Source: Streptomyces sp. SID12488
Lineage (GTDB): Bacteria > Actinomycetota > Actinomycetes > Streptomycetales > Streptomycetaceae
NCBI RefSeq assembly: GCF_010548275.1
Contig: NZ_JAAGLT010000041.1
Span: 1 to 64,000 of the forward strand
Reading direction: 5' to 3'
Length of the DNA: 64,000 bases
Below the pieces are notes generated by a model. It worked only from the letters and a program-made list of their open reading frames with translations, made no database searches and was not told the DNA's origin. Every line of letters begins with the position of its first letter. Positions within the stretch are counted from its first letter, which is position 1. Position numbers and translations under genes: made by a program. This document shows, piece after piece, positions 26,141 to 34,755 of this stretch.

Positions 26141-27450
26141 GTGAGACCTATTTGGGGGAGGCTTCGAGTGCGTCCCTTGCCATCGAAGGTGGGGGGAACT
26201 GTGGGGACTGCTGGGGGACCGTACCGGTCGTGGCTGCGCTTGGTGGCCATGGCAGTGGTCAGCGCGGTGATCGGACTACTCGCTGCGTTGTGGGGGTCGG
26301 AGGCATGGGCGGGGGTGCTGGGGGCTGCGGTCGCGGCTGTGGTGAGCGTCGTTGCCGTCGGCATGCAGACGGAGAGGCAGCAGCAGGCCGAAGCCGCTCG
26401 CCGTCGGCCCCGTGCTTTGGAGATTCCCTCGCCGGAAGGCCGATTTCCGCTGGTGCGGGATCTGCATGATCCGGTCGCGGTGGGAGTGCACCCGGCCGAG
26501 ACTATTGAGCAGGGTGGCGCGGTCGACCGGGTCCCGGCTTACGTCACGCGCGACGTGGAGCCGCACCTGCACGCCGCCCTGCGGCGCGGCGGTTTTGTCC
26601 TGCTGGTCCGCGAATCCACCGCGGGTAAAACTCGAGCCGCCTTCGAGGCAATTCGGCTCCTGCATCCTGACTACTACTTCGTGGCTCCCTCCACGCGTGA
26701 GGCCGTGGAAGTGCTAATGGACGACTGGGGAGCAGTCGACCGTTTTGTGGTGTGGCTGGATGACCTGGAACGTTTCCTGGGGCCGGGGGGACTGACCACC
26801 TCTACGCTGCACCGTTTGCTTCTTCAGGACCAGCAGGTACTGCTCCTGGCCACCATGCGCAGTCACGAGTACGACCGTTACCGGGATCGCGCGGAGACAG
26901 AGGCATCTGGGGCTGCGCAAGAGGTCTGGCGCCAGGGCCGGGCCGTACTGAACAAGCACAAGTGGTTCACGTCGAGCGGCGATGGACGCATACCGAACGC
27001 GAACGGGCCCGGGCTGTGATGGTCGATCCCCGGCTGATCCGCGCGTTGGCGGGCGATGAGCGTTTCGGGGTAGCCGAACTGCTGGCGGCCGGCCCGGAAC
27101 TAGTTGAAGCCTGGCGGCACGCCTGGATGCCAGGACGCCACCCTCGGGCGGCGGCATTGGTTGCAGCGGCTGTGGACGCCCGCCGCGCCGGCTACCACCG
27201 TCCTTTGCCCGCAGAGATTCTCCAGCAACTGCACGAGGGTTATCTTGTTCGCCGCGGTGGGGTGGAATTGCGTCCCGAGTCGTTCTCAGAGGCGTTGAAC
27301 TGGGCTCTGCCCCCCACGGTCCCTGCGGGCGCGAACAGCCTGGTGCTCGGCAATAAGAACGCGGCGTTCCCACCCTTGCGCATATCCGTAAAAGACTGGG
27401 AGCGCTTCCGAGAGGCCATTTGCGCTGGCAGCACATTTCGTCCGTACTGA
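26141..27450 (+). pseudogene. P-loop NTPase (actinobacterial STAND-like/TPR family), frameshifted and truncated
   Basis: The first frame (to 27019) has two hydrophobic segments near the N-terminus, then the domain ALRRGGFVLLVRESTAGKTRAAF with Walker A-like RESTAGKT (the leading glycine of GxxxxGKT is replaced) and Walker B VVWLDDLERFL. Near 26958 homology moves to another frame: VHVERRWTHTERERARAV, FGVAELLAAGPELVEAW, HPRAAALVAAAVDARRAG and LHEGYLVRRGGVELRPE, ending at 27450. Relatives I recall continue with a long TPR-type C-terminus that is absent here. The frameshift, the weakened Walker A and the missing tail indicate a dead gene. Confidence 0.75.
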
Positions 27451-27860
27451 CGCGGCAGGAGAATATCGCTGCTGCAACAATCTCGTGCCTCCTGCCGTGC
27501 GCTAGACAGGCGGCTCAAATGAGCCACCATGATATCGAATTCGGCTGCCGAGATCCCATATCGACAGCTTTCCGCGTAGCGATGATGAGGCCCGCTCCTG
27601 CGAGTGCAGTGGCAGATTTGCAGTGGGACAGGTTCGGTGGCCTTGACCTGTGGTTTCCCCTAGGTAAACCCTCACTGGGGACGCCTGGGGCCGAAAATAC
27701 CCTGAGCTGCCCTGCGAGGCGCGCTATGGCTGGACTCCACAACAATAACGCCACACCCATCCGAGGCTGCAACGCTTCCTCAAGCGACCGGCAGATTTGA
27801 GGAATTCCGCGGAACGACAAGACCGAATACGTCTTGAATTAATTTAAAAGCAACGCTTCA
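27451..27860. other. 410-bp gap, lower GC, no convincing gene
   Basis: Open frames exist on both strands, but none shows a ribosome-binding site, codon bias or known motif. The composition falls toward that of the adjacent low-GC nuclease gene, so this is probably its downstream flank and part of the same acquired segment. Confidence 0.4.
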
Positions 27861-29845
27861 CTAGGGCGTTCCAATTTCATTAGCGAGATGGAAGATCTCA
27901 GCTGCGGTGGTCGGCTCCTGTTGCCGCGCATAACGGGCAAGTGATTCTCGCAACTTTTCACGACCTGCCGACATAGGTGACCCGCTCTCCCATGATGACC
28001 TATGCAACCCCACTTCCGCAATCAGCTGCTCTCTTTCAGGAGATTCGGCACCCCGCTCAAGAACCTCAACGCCATTTTGCGGAATGTAGAGCCGGATCTT
28101 GCTTGCGGCAGGGGAAGCAATCCTATGAATCCGATCTCCCCTAGCCGCAGCCTGCGCGGCAGCAATCTTGAATCCATTGATCGCAAAAACTTTAGACAGC
28201 GAATTTCTTTTATAGAATTCAGCCAGGATGCTCTTACCGTGGAAGCGTTCCAGAGCTTCTCCGGAGTTGAGAATTTCCTGCACACGGGATCGAAAAATCA
28301 TCACCTTATCCGGAAGACCCATCCGTGTGATCTTCTCCTTAAGTTCAGAAACCTTCTTGTCGATATCATTCACCGCTTGCTGTAGATCAACTTTGTCTGT
28401 CGTAATGAAAGCACCTGGAACTGACGCACGAATTCGAAGCCTGACTTCCTCTTCCACTCGATCAGCAACGATCGAATCAAGGGATTGAGTCACATCACCC
28501 AAAGATGACATGCCGACTGTAGGGCCATGATCCTTCAAGATTTCCCAGAGCTGTTCAGGGTCCAGCAGCAAATTTTCGATCATTGCCACAGGCCACGACA
28601 CCACATAGTCAGGAAGACCGGCAGCTGAGGTATCCGAATCAACTAGGCCAAATACCGGCATACCCGGAAGGTGTAGTGAGGCGTTTCTGAGTGATTGCGC
28701 CGCACTTGCCGCTTCATTCCTGCTCCTGGCAGGAGCAATTGCCCAATGTTTGGCCTCAGGGATGAGGAGCTTAATTAGACGCTCATCCGTAACAGCTGAG
28801 CGGTTTCCTGTAACGGTCGACTCCCCTTCGATAAAAACAATCGGCTTACCGCGGGTCAACATATGAGTACCCCCGGTTAGACCGCGTGCAACCTCAAGGC
28901 GCTCAGCCGAAGAGCTGAGCCTGGAAAGCTGATTTTCGACGGCATACCCTGGCGGCGACAAGACATAAAGTTCATCATCTTGAAGTGAATCGAGAAAGAC
29001 CGGTGACTGTGTCGCAAAGATGAATTGAGCCCGCCTTTGGTGTGCGATAGTTCGCATATACTCCAGAACATTCAGTTGCAGTAGTGGGTGCAAGTGAATC
29101 TTTGGCTCATCCAAAATCATAGTGATTGGCACTACGTCCGAGTCGGGCACGAGATCGCCCTCAGCGAGCGCTTTCGCTTCGCGCTCAACAAGCGGGAGGA
29201 AAAGAGAAACGGCGGCTTTTTCTCCCGAAGACAACTCATCGATGTCGAACACCGGGCCGGAATCAATATCGGCCCTTTTGAAGAGTACCTTGATATTCTG
29301 GTCGATTGTAGCGTCAATTCCAGCAAATGCAAGATGCGGAAGCAGGATGGATACAAGTTGCTTCAATGGTTGCAACAGATCGGGCACCGTCCCTTCATCG
29401 ATTTTCCCCCCTGTGCCTCGAACTGGGCATTGACCAAGTCTCGCTTCTGATTATCGAGTCGCACAATTGATGTTTTTGCCAGAGCATTCGCATCATCGGC
29501 AGAGTTGCCGTTTCGAACAATACCTGATAGCCAATGCAGGCCGGACGGCGCGCCGTGCTGGTACTGTGGAATCGCATCAGCCCGCAAAATATCTTCAAAT
29601 GAAAACGGGAATCCGCTTACATGCACCTGTGAAATTTGACTGCTACGCCAAGTGCGATGCGGACCCACGTAAAGCAGCGCAGTTCCGGGCTCCAGGAAGC
29701 TTTGTTTATTGACTTTGATGCCCTCTAGTAGGGTAGATTTCCCTGCCCCATTTGGCCCTGCAATCGCGACCAGGTTAGGCAACTCTTCAGCTTGTGCTCG
29801 CACCAAACCGCGAGTTGCTGGAATGTCAAAATGCCGAATGGCCAT
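27861..29845 (-). pseudogene. OLD-family ATPase/TOPRIM endonuclease, single frameshift
   Basis: The N-terminal frame (ATG 29843-29845, AAGGAG upstream) encodes Walker A VAIAGPNGAGKSTLLEG near residue 33. It runs out of frame after QFEAQGGK. The next frame continues at once with DEGTVPDLLQPLKQLV, then the ABC-type signature DELSSGEKAAVSLFLPL, Walker B ITMILDEPKIHLHP, and a C-terminal TOPRIM domain with the acidic motifs VFIEGES and FGLVDSDTS. One missing base in the G6A4 run (plus-strand 29402-29411) explains the break. It could be a real mutation, a sequencing error or a phase switch. GC content and codon use are clearly below the neighbourhood. OLD nucleases act in phage defence; no helicase partner (as in Gabija) adjoins it. 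Confidence 0.8.
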
Positions 29846-30067
29846 AGTGGAGCTCCTTGGATGGTAACCGTCAGTTCACTAATGCTAGCGCCGATACGGC
29901 CTCGTACACGCAGGGAACAAGAAATGTTCTGCAAACGGGTCACCTCGGGAGCAACCTGGCAGTAAAGCTCGTGCATATGACCAAAAACCTGTGAGTGGTG
30001 CTCAGGTTGAACTCGTAGACGCCTGCGGGGTCGTGACGGTTCATGATCCCTGCAATACGACGGGATC

Positions 30068-30231
30068 ATGCGGTATGCGCAGAGGGGCAGGTATACGCCC
30101 GCGGAGCAGGAGAAGCGGGTGTTGCTGAGGCCGGAGGCCGCCGGGCGGTTCGCGCGCGGTGATGAGGGCAGGGTGATCGCGGCCGATCTGCGGGTCATTG
30201 GAAGACGCCGACAACGAGCCGAACCAAGTCT
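30068..30231 (+). mobile_element. IS630-type transposase N-terminal fragment
   Basis: The frame from ATG 30068 reads MRYAQRGRYTPAEQEKRVLL, then EAAGRFARGDEGRVIAADLRVI. This matches the helix-turn-helix N-terminus of actinobacterial IS630-like transposases (MRYA..GGLT..E, EAA..F..G, IA..LRV). The recognition helix decays and no DDE domain follows, because the GntR gene begins. The upstream 29846-30067 contains no gene. Confidence 0.55.
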
Positions 30232-30987
30232 TCAGTCCTCCAGGTCGATGACGAAATCCACCACCGTGGTGTCGCCGCGCCTCACGATCGGGTGGGCGAC
30301 CTCCACGATCCGGCCGCTGTCGGCGATGTGGCGCCGGGTGTAGCGCAGCACCGGGACTCCCGTACCGATCCGGAGCGTCTGGGCCTCGTGGTCCTTCGGC
30401 ATGCCCGTCGTGAAGGACTCGGTGATCCTCGTGATGCGGATGCCGAGGGAGGCCATCTGCGCCCTCGTCCCACCCGGCCATGGTTCGTGGATCGGGTCGG
30501 CCACCGGGGTCCCCTCCACGTCACTCCAGCGCACGTACGAGGTGCTCATCTGGGTGGGGTGGTCGTTGTCGTAGAAGACGAAGTGCCGGGCAAGAAGTCG
30601 CTCACCCACCTCGCACTCGAAGAGGGCCGCCAGTTCCGGTGTCGCCGTCACGCGCTCGAACCTCTTGTCCAACCGGTATTCGCTCCAGCCGATCCCCTGG
30701 TCCCTGGTGTACGGCGTGGACGGAGCGCCGGGCTTGTTGCGGTACCGATCGGCGGCCATGCGGTGCACAGGAGGCGTCTGCCGTACGAGCGTTCCGGCCC
30801 TGGCCCGCGTCTCGATCAGCCCCTCGTTCCGCAGGAGCGCCAGGGAGTTTCGGATCGTCGTCTCCGACACGCGGTAGTGCTCCGAGAGTGCGGGGAGGGT
30901 CGGGATCTGGTCGCCCGCGCTGAACTCACCGGACGAGATGCGACGACGCAGCTCAGCAGCGATTCGCAAGTACTCGGGCTGTGCCAC
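30232..30987 (-). CDS. GntR/HutC-family transcriptional regulator (KorSA-like)
   Basis: 251 residues from GTG 30985-30987, with GGTAGG just upstream. The winged helix YLRIAAELRRRISSGEFSAGDQIPTLPALSEHYRVSETTIRNSL occupies residues 5-70. The UTRA effector domain follows (residues ~95-245: GERLLARHFVFYDNDHPTQMSTSYV, then GVPVLRYTRRHIADSGRIVEV). Regulators of this size and type control transfer genes in Streptomyces AICEs and also occur in chromosomal small-gene islands. It is divergent from the overlapping operon at 31132, and the 144-bp gap holds an elaborate operator, so it probably represses both directions. The effector is unknown. Confidence 0.88.
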   Translation of the reverse strand: MAQPEYLRIAAELRRRISSGEFSAGDQIPTLPALSEHYRVSETTIRNSLALLRNEGLIETRARAGTLVRQTPPVHRMAADRYRNKPGAPSTPYTRDQGIGWSEYRLDKRFERVTATPELAALFECEVGERLLARHFVFYDNDHPTQMSTSYVRWSDVEGTPVADPIHEPWPGGTRAQMASLGIRITRITESFTTGMPKDHEAQTLRIGTGVPVLRYTRRHIADSGRIVEVAHPIVRRGDTTVVDFVIDLED

Positions 30988-31021
30988 TGACCTACCACCG
31001 TTTCGAGTGATCGCCGCTTTC

Positions 31022-31100
31022 TGTGCACACATATTGCCTCGATCGGCTTGACCGGCGCCAACCCGGCCCGCCAATCTGTGCACAGATAAGAGTTATCTGT
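31022..31100. promoter_or_regulatory. Operator cluster between GntR gene and divergent operon
   Basis: Two overlapping perfect inverted repeats lie at ATCTGTGCACAGAT (31074-31087) and ACAGATAA-GAG-TTATCTGT (31082-31100), giving three ATCTGT/ACAGAT half-sites. A further TGTGCACA copy is at 31022-31029. The cluster is centred between the divergent starts, as expected for GntR autoregulation. Confidence 0.7.
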
Positions 31101-31131
31101 ACTCAGAAAGCCGTGGCCCCAGGTGACAAAC

Positions 31132-31476
31132 ATGCCCGAAACAGGTCAATCATGGCGTCGGGGGTTCAAGGCGCATCGTGTCGAGGCCCGCCAGGTCCGC
31201 GAGTGGGTGGCCAGTCGCCTGGAGCATCCGTACGCCGCGCAGGTCGCGCACGAGCTGTTCGCATCCGTCCTCGCCACGGGGACCGAAGCGATCGAGATGA
31301 CGCTCGCCACAGCTGGCCTCCGAATCCGGATCACGGCGGCCGGCTCGGTGGAACTGGGCGTCCTGCACAGCCACGGCCCCGGCTTCCAGATCGTCAGCGC
31401 CCTCTCCGCCCAGTGCGGCGTCAACACCGACGGCCAAGGGCTGTGGGCTCTGCTCAGCACAGAGGACAAGACGTGA
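31132..31476 (+). CDS. Small protein resembling a degenerate GHKL (RsbW-like) ATP-binding domain
   Basis: 114 residues from ATG 31132, with AGGTGA 5 bp upstream. The pattern HRVEARQVREWVASRLEHPYAAQVAHELFASVLATG, then MTLATAGLRIRITAAG and SHGPGFQIVSALSAQCGV, resembles HATPase_c_2 proteins common in Streptomyces. The nucleotide-binding motifs are weak: the usual N-box (ELVTNAxxHG) is altered to HELFASVLATG, so kinase or ATP-binding activity is doubtful. It is first of four genes joined by start-stop overlaps under the GntR operator. Confidence 0.6.
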   Translation: MPETGQSWRRGFKAHRVEARQVREWVASRLEHPYAAQVAHELFASVLATGTEAIEMTLATAGLRIRITAAGSVELGVLHSHGPGFQIVSALSAQCGVNTDGQGLWALLSTEDKT

Positions 31477-31739
31477 CAGCAATCATCAGAGCAGCCGAGT
31501 GGACACTCGGGTCCGAGACAGCCGAGGGCGCCCCCAAGGAGCCTCTGTACGAGTCCGAGTGCACGACGTGCGGAGAACAGTCAGGGGCCACGGAGGGCGA
31601 GCGCCTCCCAGCCGAGGTCTGGGCTCTGAAGCACACCGGTGCCAACCCGGCGCACCGGACCTACCGCGCGATCATCACAAGCTTCTGGCGGGTCGTTCCC
31701 TCCGAGGGCAACCCCTACCGCGAGTTGGAGGCGCCGTGA
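31473..31739 (+). CDS. Small CxxC protein (DUF7848-like)
   Basis: 88 residues, with GTG 31473 overlapping the previous stop (GTGA). YESECTTCGEQSG contains a CxxC pair, followed by a central VWALKHTGANPAHRTYRAIITSFWRV. The arrangement of a CxxC followed by W..KH....H..YR resembles small Streptomyces proteins of the DUF7848 type, as I recall them. A lone CxxC cannot make a complete zinc site, so dimer sharing or a redox role is possible. It is the second gene of the overlapping operon. Confidence 0.6.
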   Translation: MTAIIRAAEWTLGSETAEGAPKEPLYESECTTCGEQSGATEGERLPAEVWALKHTGANPAHRTYRAIITSFWRVVPSEGNPYRELEAP

Positions 31740-31951
31740 CCGGTATGAAGCCGAAGGTATGGGTTGGAGACCAGGTTCACGACGTCAACACCGGCAGAGA
31801 GGGTGTGGTCACCGACGTCAAGCCGGACGGGACCTACGTCCTGCGCCCCCTCTACGTGCGGTTCCGCACCTGGACGATCCCCAACGCGGACTGCCTGGAG
31901 ATCACCGTGTCTCGCGAGGAGCAGATCCGGCGGCGCCAGGAGGAGTCGTGA
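31736..31951 (+). CDS. Small basic beta-rich protein
   Basis: 71 residues from GTG 31736 (overlapping the previous stop) or 68 from ATG 31745. The sequence KVWVGDQVHDVNTGREGVVTDVKPDGTYVLRPL has the turn and strand pattern of a small SH3/KOW-like barrel. It ends in a charged helix REEQIRRRQEES. No database family is recognised. It is the third gene of the overlapping operon, and translational coupling suggests that its product works together with the other three. Confidence 0.55.
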   Translation: MTGMKPKVWVGDQVHDVNTGREGVVTDVKPDGTYVLRPLYVRFRTWTIPNADCLEITVSREEQIRRRQEES

Positions 31952-32226
31952 CCAGGTCTCCCGAACGCGTCCCGACAGATCGCTTCGGCGCCCTGATTGC
32001 GGCGTACGAATACGAGATGGGCACCTGCTTCCGCTGCTGCCTTCGCCGGGTCCAGGTGACCCGCTCAGGCGAGATCACGAGCAACGAGGGCGAGACCCCG
32101 CTGTACACATGCCGGGAGTGCGTACAGAAGTTGCTGGCCATGAGCGAGCGCGCCATGGAGCGGATGAACACCCGGCTCCGGATCATCCAACTCCCCCGAA
32201 CCCCTCCTGGAGCAGAAGCCAACTGA
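31948..32226 (+). CDS. Small zinc-ribbon-like protein
   Basis: 92 residues from GTG 31948, overlapping the previous stop. Two cysteine pairs, CFRCC near residue 28 and CREC near residue 60, separated by ~30 residues, suggest a zinc ribbon. The C-terminal helix VQKLLAMSERAMERMNTRLR follows. It is the last gene of the GntR-facing operon. No terminator was recognised before the converging 32319 gene. Function is unknown; such ribbons often bind nucleic acid or a protein partner. Confidence 0.6.
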   Translation: MTRSPERVPTDRFGALIAAYEYEMGTCFRCCLRRVQVTRSGEITSNEGETPLYTCRECVQKLLAMSERAMERMNTRLRIIQLPRTPPGAEAN

Positions 32227-32318
32227 CCCAGATGGCTCCCCCCTTGCCCCCCGGGGCACGCGAGGAGGCGGATGCGGGCTGGAGCCCTCACACTCCAGTT
32301 CCAGCCCACACCCTCGGC

Positions 32319-32831
32319 TCAGTGGTCCGCGCAGCACGGTGTCGGGTCCGGCACCTCGAACGGGACCAGGGTGCCGCCGACAGCGGGCATGGCGGCGAGC
32401 ACGAGCTCGTCGCCGTGCCACTGTGGACGTACATGACTGTGCGTCACCAGCGTTTGGTCTGCTGATGGTTGACCCGGACTCCCCAGCACCGTCACCCGGT
32501 CGATCGCGCTCCCCGCCAGCAACTCACCCACCGTGACAGTGCCCGTGATTGAGCCGAAGCCCGGGTAGACGACCGCGCGGCCCGCCTCGTCGGGCACCCC
32601 GGGCGTCACCTCGTACCCCAGAGTTCGGAGCCGCTCCTCGGCGGTGCGCAGGAGCGGCTCCGACGGCAGTGTGAACGACAGGGCCACCCGGGGCCGGTCG
32701 CCGCGCAGGAAGTGGGTGCAGCCGAACGCGGCTTCCGGGAGGCCGAGTTCGGCCGCCAGGTCGAGGACGAGTCGATCGGCCGCGCGGAGGGCCGACACCG
32801 AGGTGCCGGCCCAGAGGGCGTACGACGTCAC
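32319..32831 (-). CDS. Conserved hypothetical protein, coupled to PHP phosphoesterase
   Basis: 170 residues from the GTG at 32829-32831, which overlaps the stop of the upstream PHP gene (GTGA). That coupling is why I choose this start over the longer reading to 32879. Visible segments are SYALWAGTSVSALRAADRLVL, ALSFTLPSEPLL, a GYEVTPGVPDEAGRAVVYPGFGS region and a C-terminal PTPCCADH with paired cysteines. No catalytic motif, signal peptide or membrane helix is recognised. The function is unknown, but it probably acts with the PHP protein. Confidence 0.6.
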   Translation of the reverse strand: MTSYALWAGTSVSALRAADRLVLDLAAELGLPEAAFGCTHFLRGDRPRVALSFTLPSEPLLRTAEERLRTLGYEVTPGVPDEAGRAVVYPGFGSITGTVTVGELLAGSAIDRVTVLGSPGQPSADQTLVTHSHVRPQWHGDELVLAAMPAVGGTLVPFEVPDPTPCCADH

Positions 32832-34537
32832 GAAGGGAGCACCCACACCGGGTTCGAGTAGAACCACAGGTCGCGCCACGGGTCCGCGTCACCGACCACG
32901 TCGATGGCCGGACCTGCGGGATCAACGGCCGCGCCCATCGCGCCGACGGCGGACCGGTTGCCGTCGCTGCCGCGCAGCCGGACGTACACCGGACGGTCGA
33001 CGCGCCCGAGGTCGTACGTGAGCCGGACCGTGCCGGTGGACCGGTTCACCTCGTAGGACTTGACGACCCTGGCCGTGGGCGCCGTGAAGGTGTCCTTGTC
33101 GGCGACCGGGCCGGTGACATCACCCTTGATGACGTCCACGCGGGCCAACGTCGGTACGAATCCCGCCCAGTTGGATCCGCCGGCCGGCGTCACGTCCACC
33201 GTCAGGGTGACCCTGGTGCCCTTCTTCACATGCAGGGCGCCGCCGAGCGTGCTCCATCGGCCACCGCCCGAGAGGCGCACGTCGAGGCCGCTGATCAGCT
33301 GGCCGTGGTCCACCCAGACCCGGCCCGCGCGGATGCCGTCCATGACGGCGGCGTACGAGAAACCGTCGGCGCCGACGTGGGTGCGGCTGTACTGGCCGGG
33401 CCAGTAGTCGCCCTGGGTGAGGTCGATCCCGCCGGAGTACACCGGGTCGGTGTGCCTGCCGTTGAGGTCGTAGTCGCTGTCCGGACCGCCGCGCTTGGCG
33501 GTGTCCGTGTACACCTGGTGCGAGTCGGAGTTGGCGGTGATCCACCAGGGCCTGCCCTCGGCGAGCAGACTGTCCCACAGGCCGCCGACGGTGGACGTCA
33601 TCCAGTCGAACCCGCCCCATGTGCGGTAACTCTCCAGCGGGTAACCGGCGAAGGAGTTGGCGCTGGGGCTGTTGTCGTAGATGCCGCGGGCCCGGCCCAT
33701 ACCGGTCGGTGCGGCGATGCCGGCCGCCTGGTGACCCGGCGCGCCCTCGAAGCCGACGGCGATCCGGTGACTCGCCGGGGTCGCGTCGCGCCAGGCCCGG
33801 ATCTCGTGCGGGGAGTCGACGCCGCGCCGCGCCGGGTGGTTGGCGAGCATCAGCGCGTCCTTGACCTTGCGCCGCCTCACCTGCTCCGCGAGGAAGTTGA
33901 GACCGGCGACGGCTAGCGCCTCGTTGGCGGGCGTCGAGTTGGAGGTGCCGTTGACGCTGCCGTCGTAGTCGGTCTCGAACTGCTTGAGGACGGACACCTC
34001 GTTCTTGCCGGGGTGCACGAAGACCGTGCCGTGCTCGGCGGCCGGGATGTTCCACTCCAGGCCCTGGAAGACGAGGGTGTCCTCGTAGGCGGCACGGGCC
34101 GCCCTGATGTCCGGGTTGACCTTCTCGACACCGATCTTCGAGTGCGTCACGTTGCCGTGGTCGGTGATGACCAGCCAGTCCATACCGTGCCGGGCGCCCT
34201 GCCCGACCTGGTCGACGACGCGGTACTTGCCGTCGTTGCTGTACTGCGTGTGAATGTGGTGGTCCCCGGCCAGCCACAGGAAGCCCTTCGTACGGCGGCC
34301 GCCCGTGGCCGCGTACGCGGGGGCGGCAGCCGGGGCGACGACGCTCGCGGCGGTGAGGCCGGCGCCGAGCAGCCCCGCCCTGCGCAACAGCGTGCGGCGC
34401 GACCGCTGTTCGGGGCTCAGCTCCTCGTCGGGCACAGAGGTGTCGAAGGCCGCGGGCAGCGCCGAACCTGTGTCGGCCTCGTGACCGTCTCCGTGGTGAT
34501 GGTGATCCCCGTGTCCGTGCGAGTGCCCGTGCCCCAT
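32828..34537 (-). CDS. Tat-exported PHP-domain phosphoesterase (CehA/McbA-like)
   Basis: 569 residues from ATG 34535-34537, with GGAGGAG 8 bp upstream. A His-rich N-terminus (HGHSHGHGDHHHHGDGHE) precedes a twin-arginine signal, RSRRTLLRRAGLLGAGL, ending AAAPAYA. The PHP metal-site motif DHHIHTQYSNDG, then WLVITDHGN and further histidines/acidic residues (ANHPARRG, TANSDSH), support a metal-dependent hydrolase of the CehA/McbA type. The final ~170 residues form a beta-sandwich-like region. The His-rich head probably binds metal before export. The substrate is unknown; phosphodiester hydrolysis outside the cell is inferred. Confidence 0.85.
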   Translation of the reverse strand: MGHGHSHGHGDHHHHGDGHEADTGSALPAAFDTSVPDEELSPEQRSRRTLLRRAGLLGAGLTAASVVAPAAAPAYAATGGRRTKGFLWLAGDHHIHTQYSNDGKYRVVDQVGQGARHGMDWLVITDHGNVTHSKIGVEKVNPDIRAARAAYEDTLVFQGLEWNIPAAEHGTVFVHPGKNEVSVLKQFETDYDGSVNGTSNSTPANEALAVAGLNFLAEQVRRRKVKDALMLANHPARRGVDSPHEIRAWRDATPASHRIAVGFEGAPGHQAAGIAAPTGMGRARGIYDNSPSANSFAGYPLESYRTWGGFDWMTSTVGGLWDSLLAEGRPWWITANSDSHQVYTDTAKRGGPDSDYDLNGRHTDPVYSGGIDLTQGDYWPGQYSRTHVGADGFSYAAVMDGIRAGRVWVDHGQLISGLDVRLSGGGRWSTLGGALHVKKGTRVTLTVDVTPAGGSNWAGFVPTLARVDVIKGDVTGPVADKDTFTAPTARVVKSYEVNRSTGTVRLTYDLGRVDRPVYVRLRGSDGNRSAVGAMGAAVDPAGPAIDVVGDADPWRDLWFYSNPVWVLPS

Positions 34538-34755
34538 GGCTGCGTTCTCCTCCGTCACGCGGCGCCCGTGACAGTGCGTCGCTTGAGGAGGATCAATGTG
34601 GAACATGAACCTCGCTCAACCAGCGGGTGATCTCCGAACGACCCGGACACGGCGGATCGTCACTCCACTCACTGTTCCCCCAACAGCCCTTGTCCAGCAC
34701 ACTGTTGGCCGTGAACCTGAACAGTGTTCACCTACCCCCACGGAGACCCCCCACC

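Noticed and set aside
27420..27800. 126-codon frame downstream of the NTPase remnant
   Set aside because: No ribosome-binding site, no codon bias and no recognisable motif.
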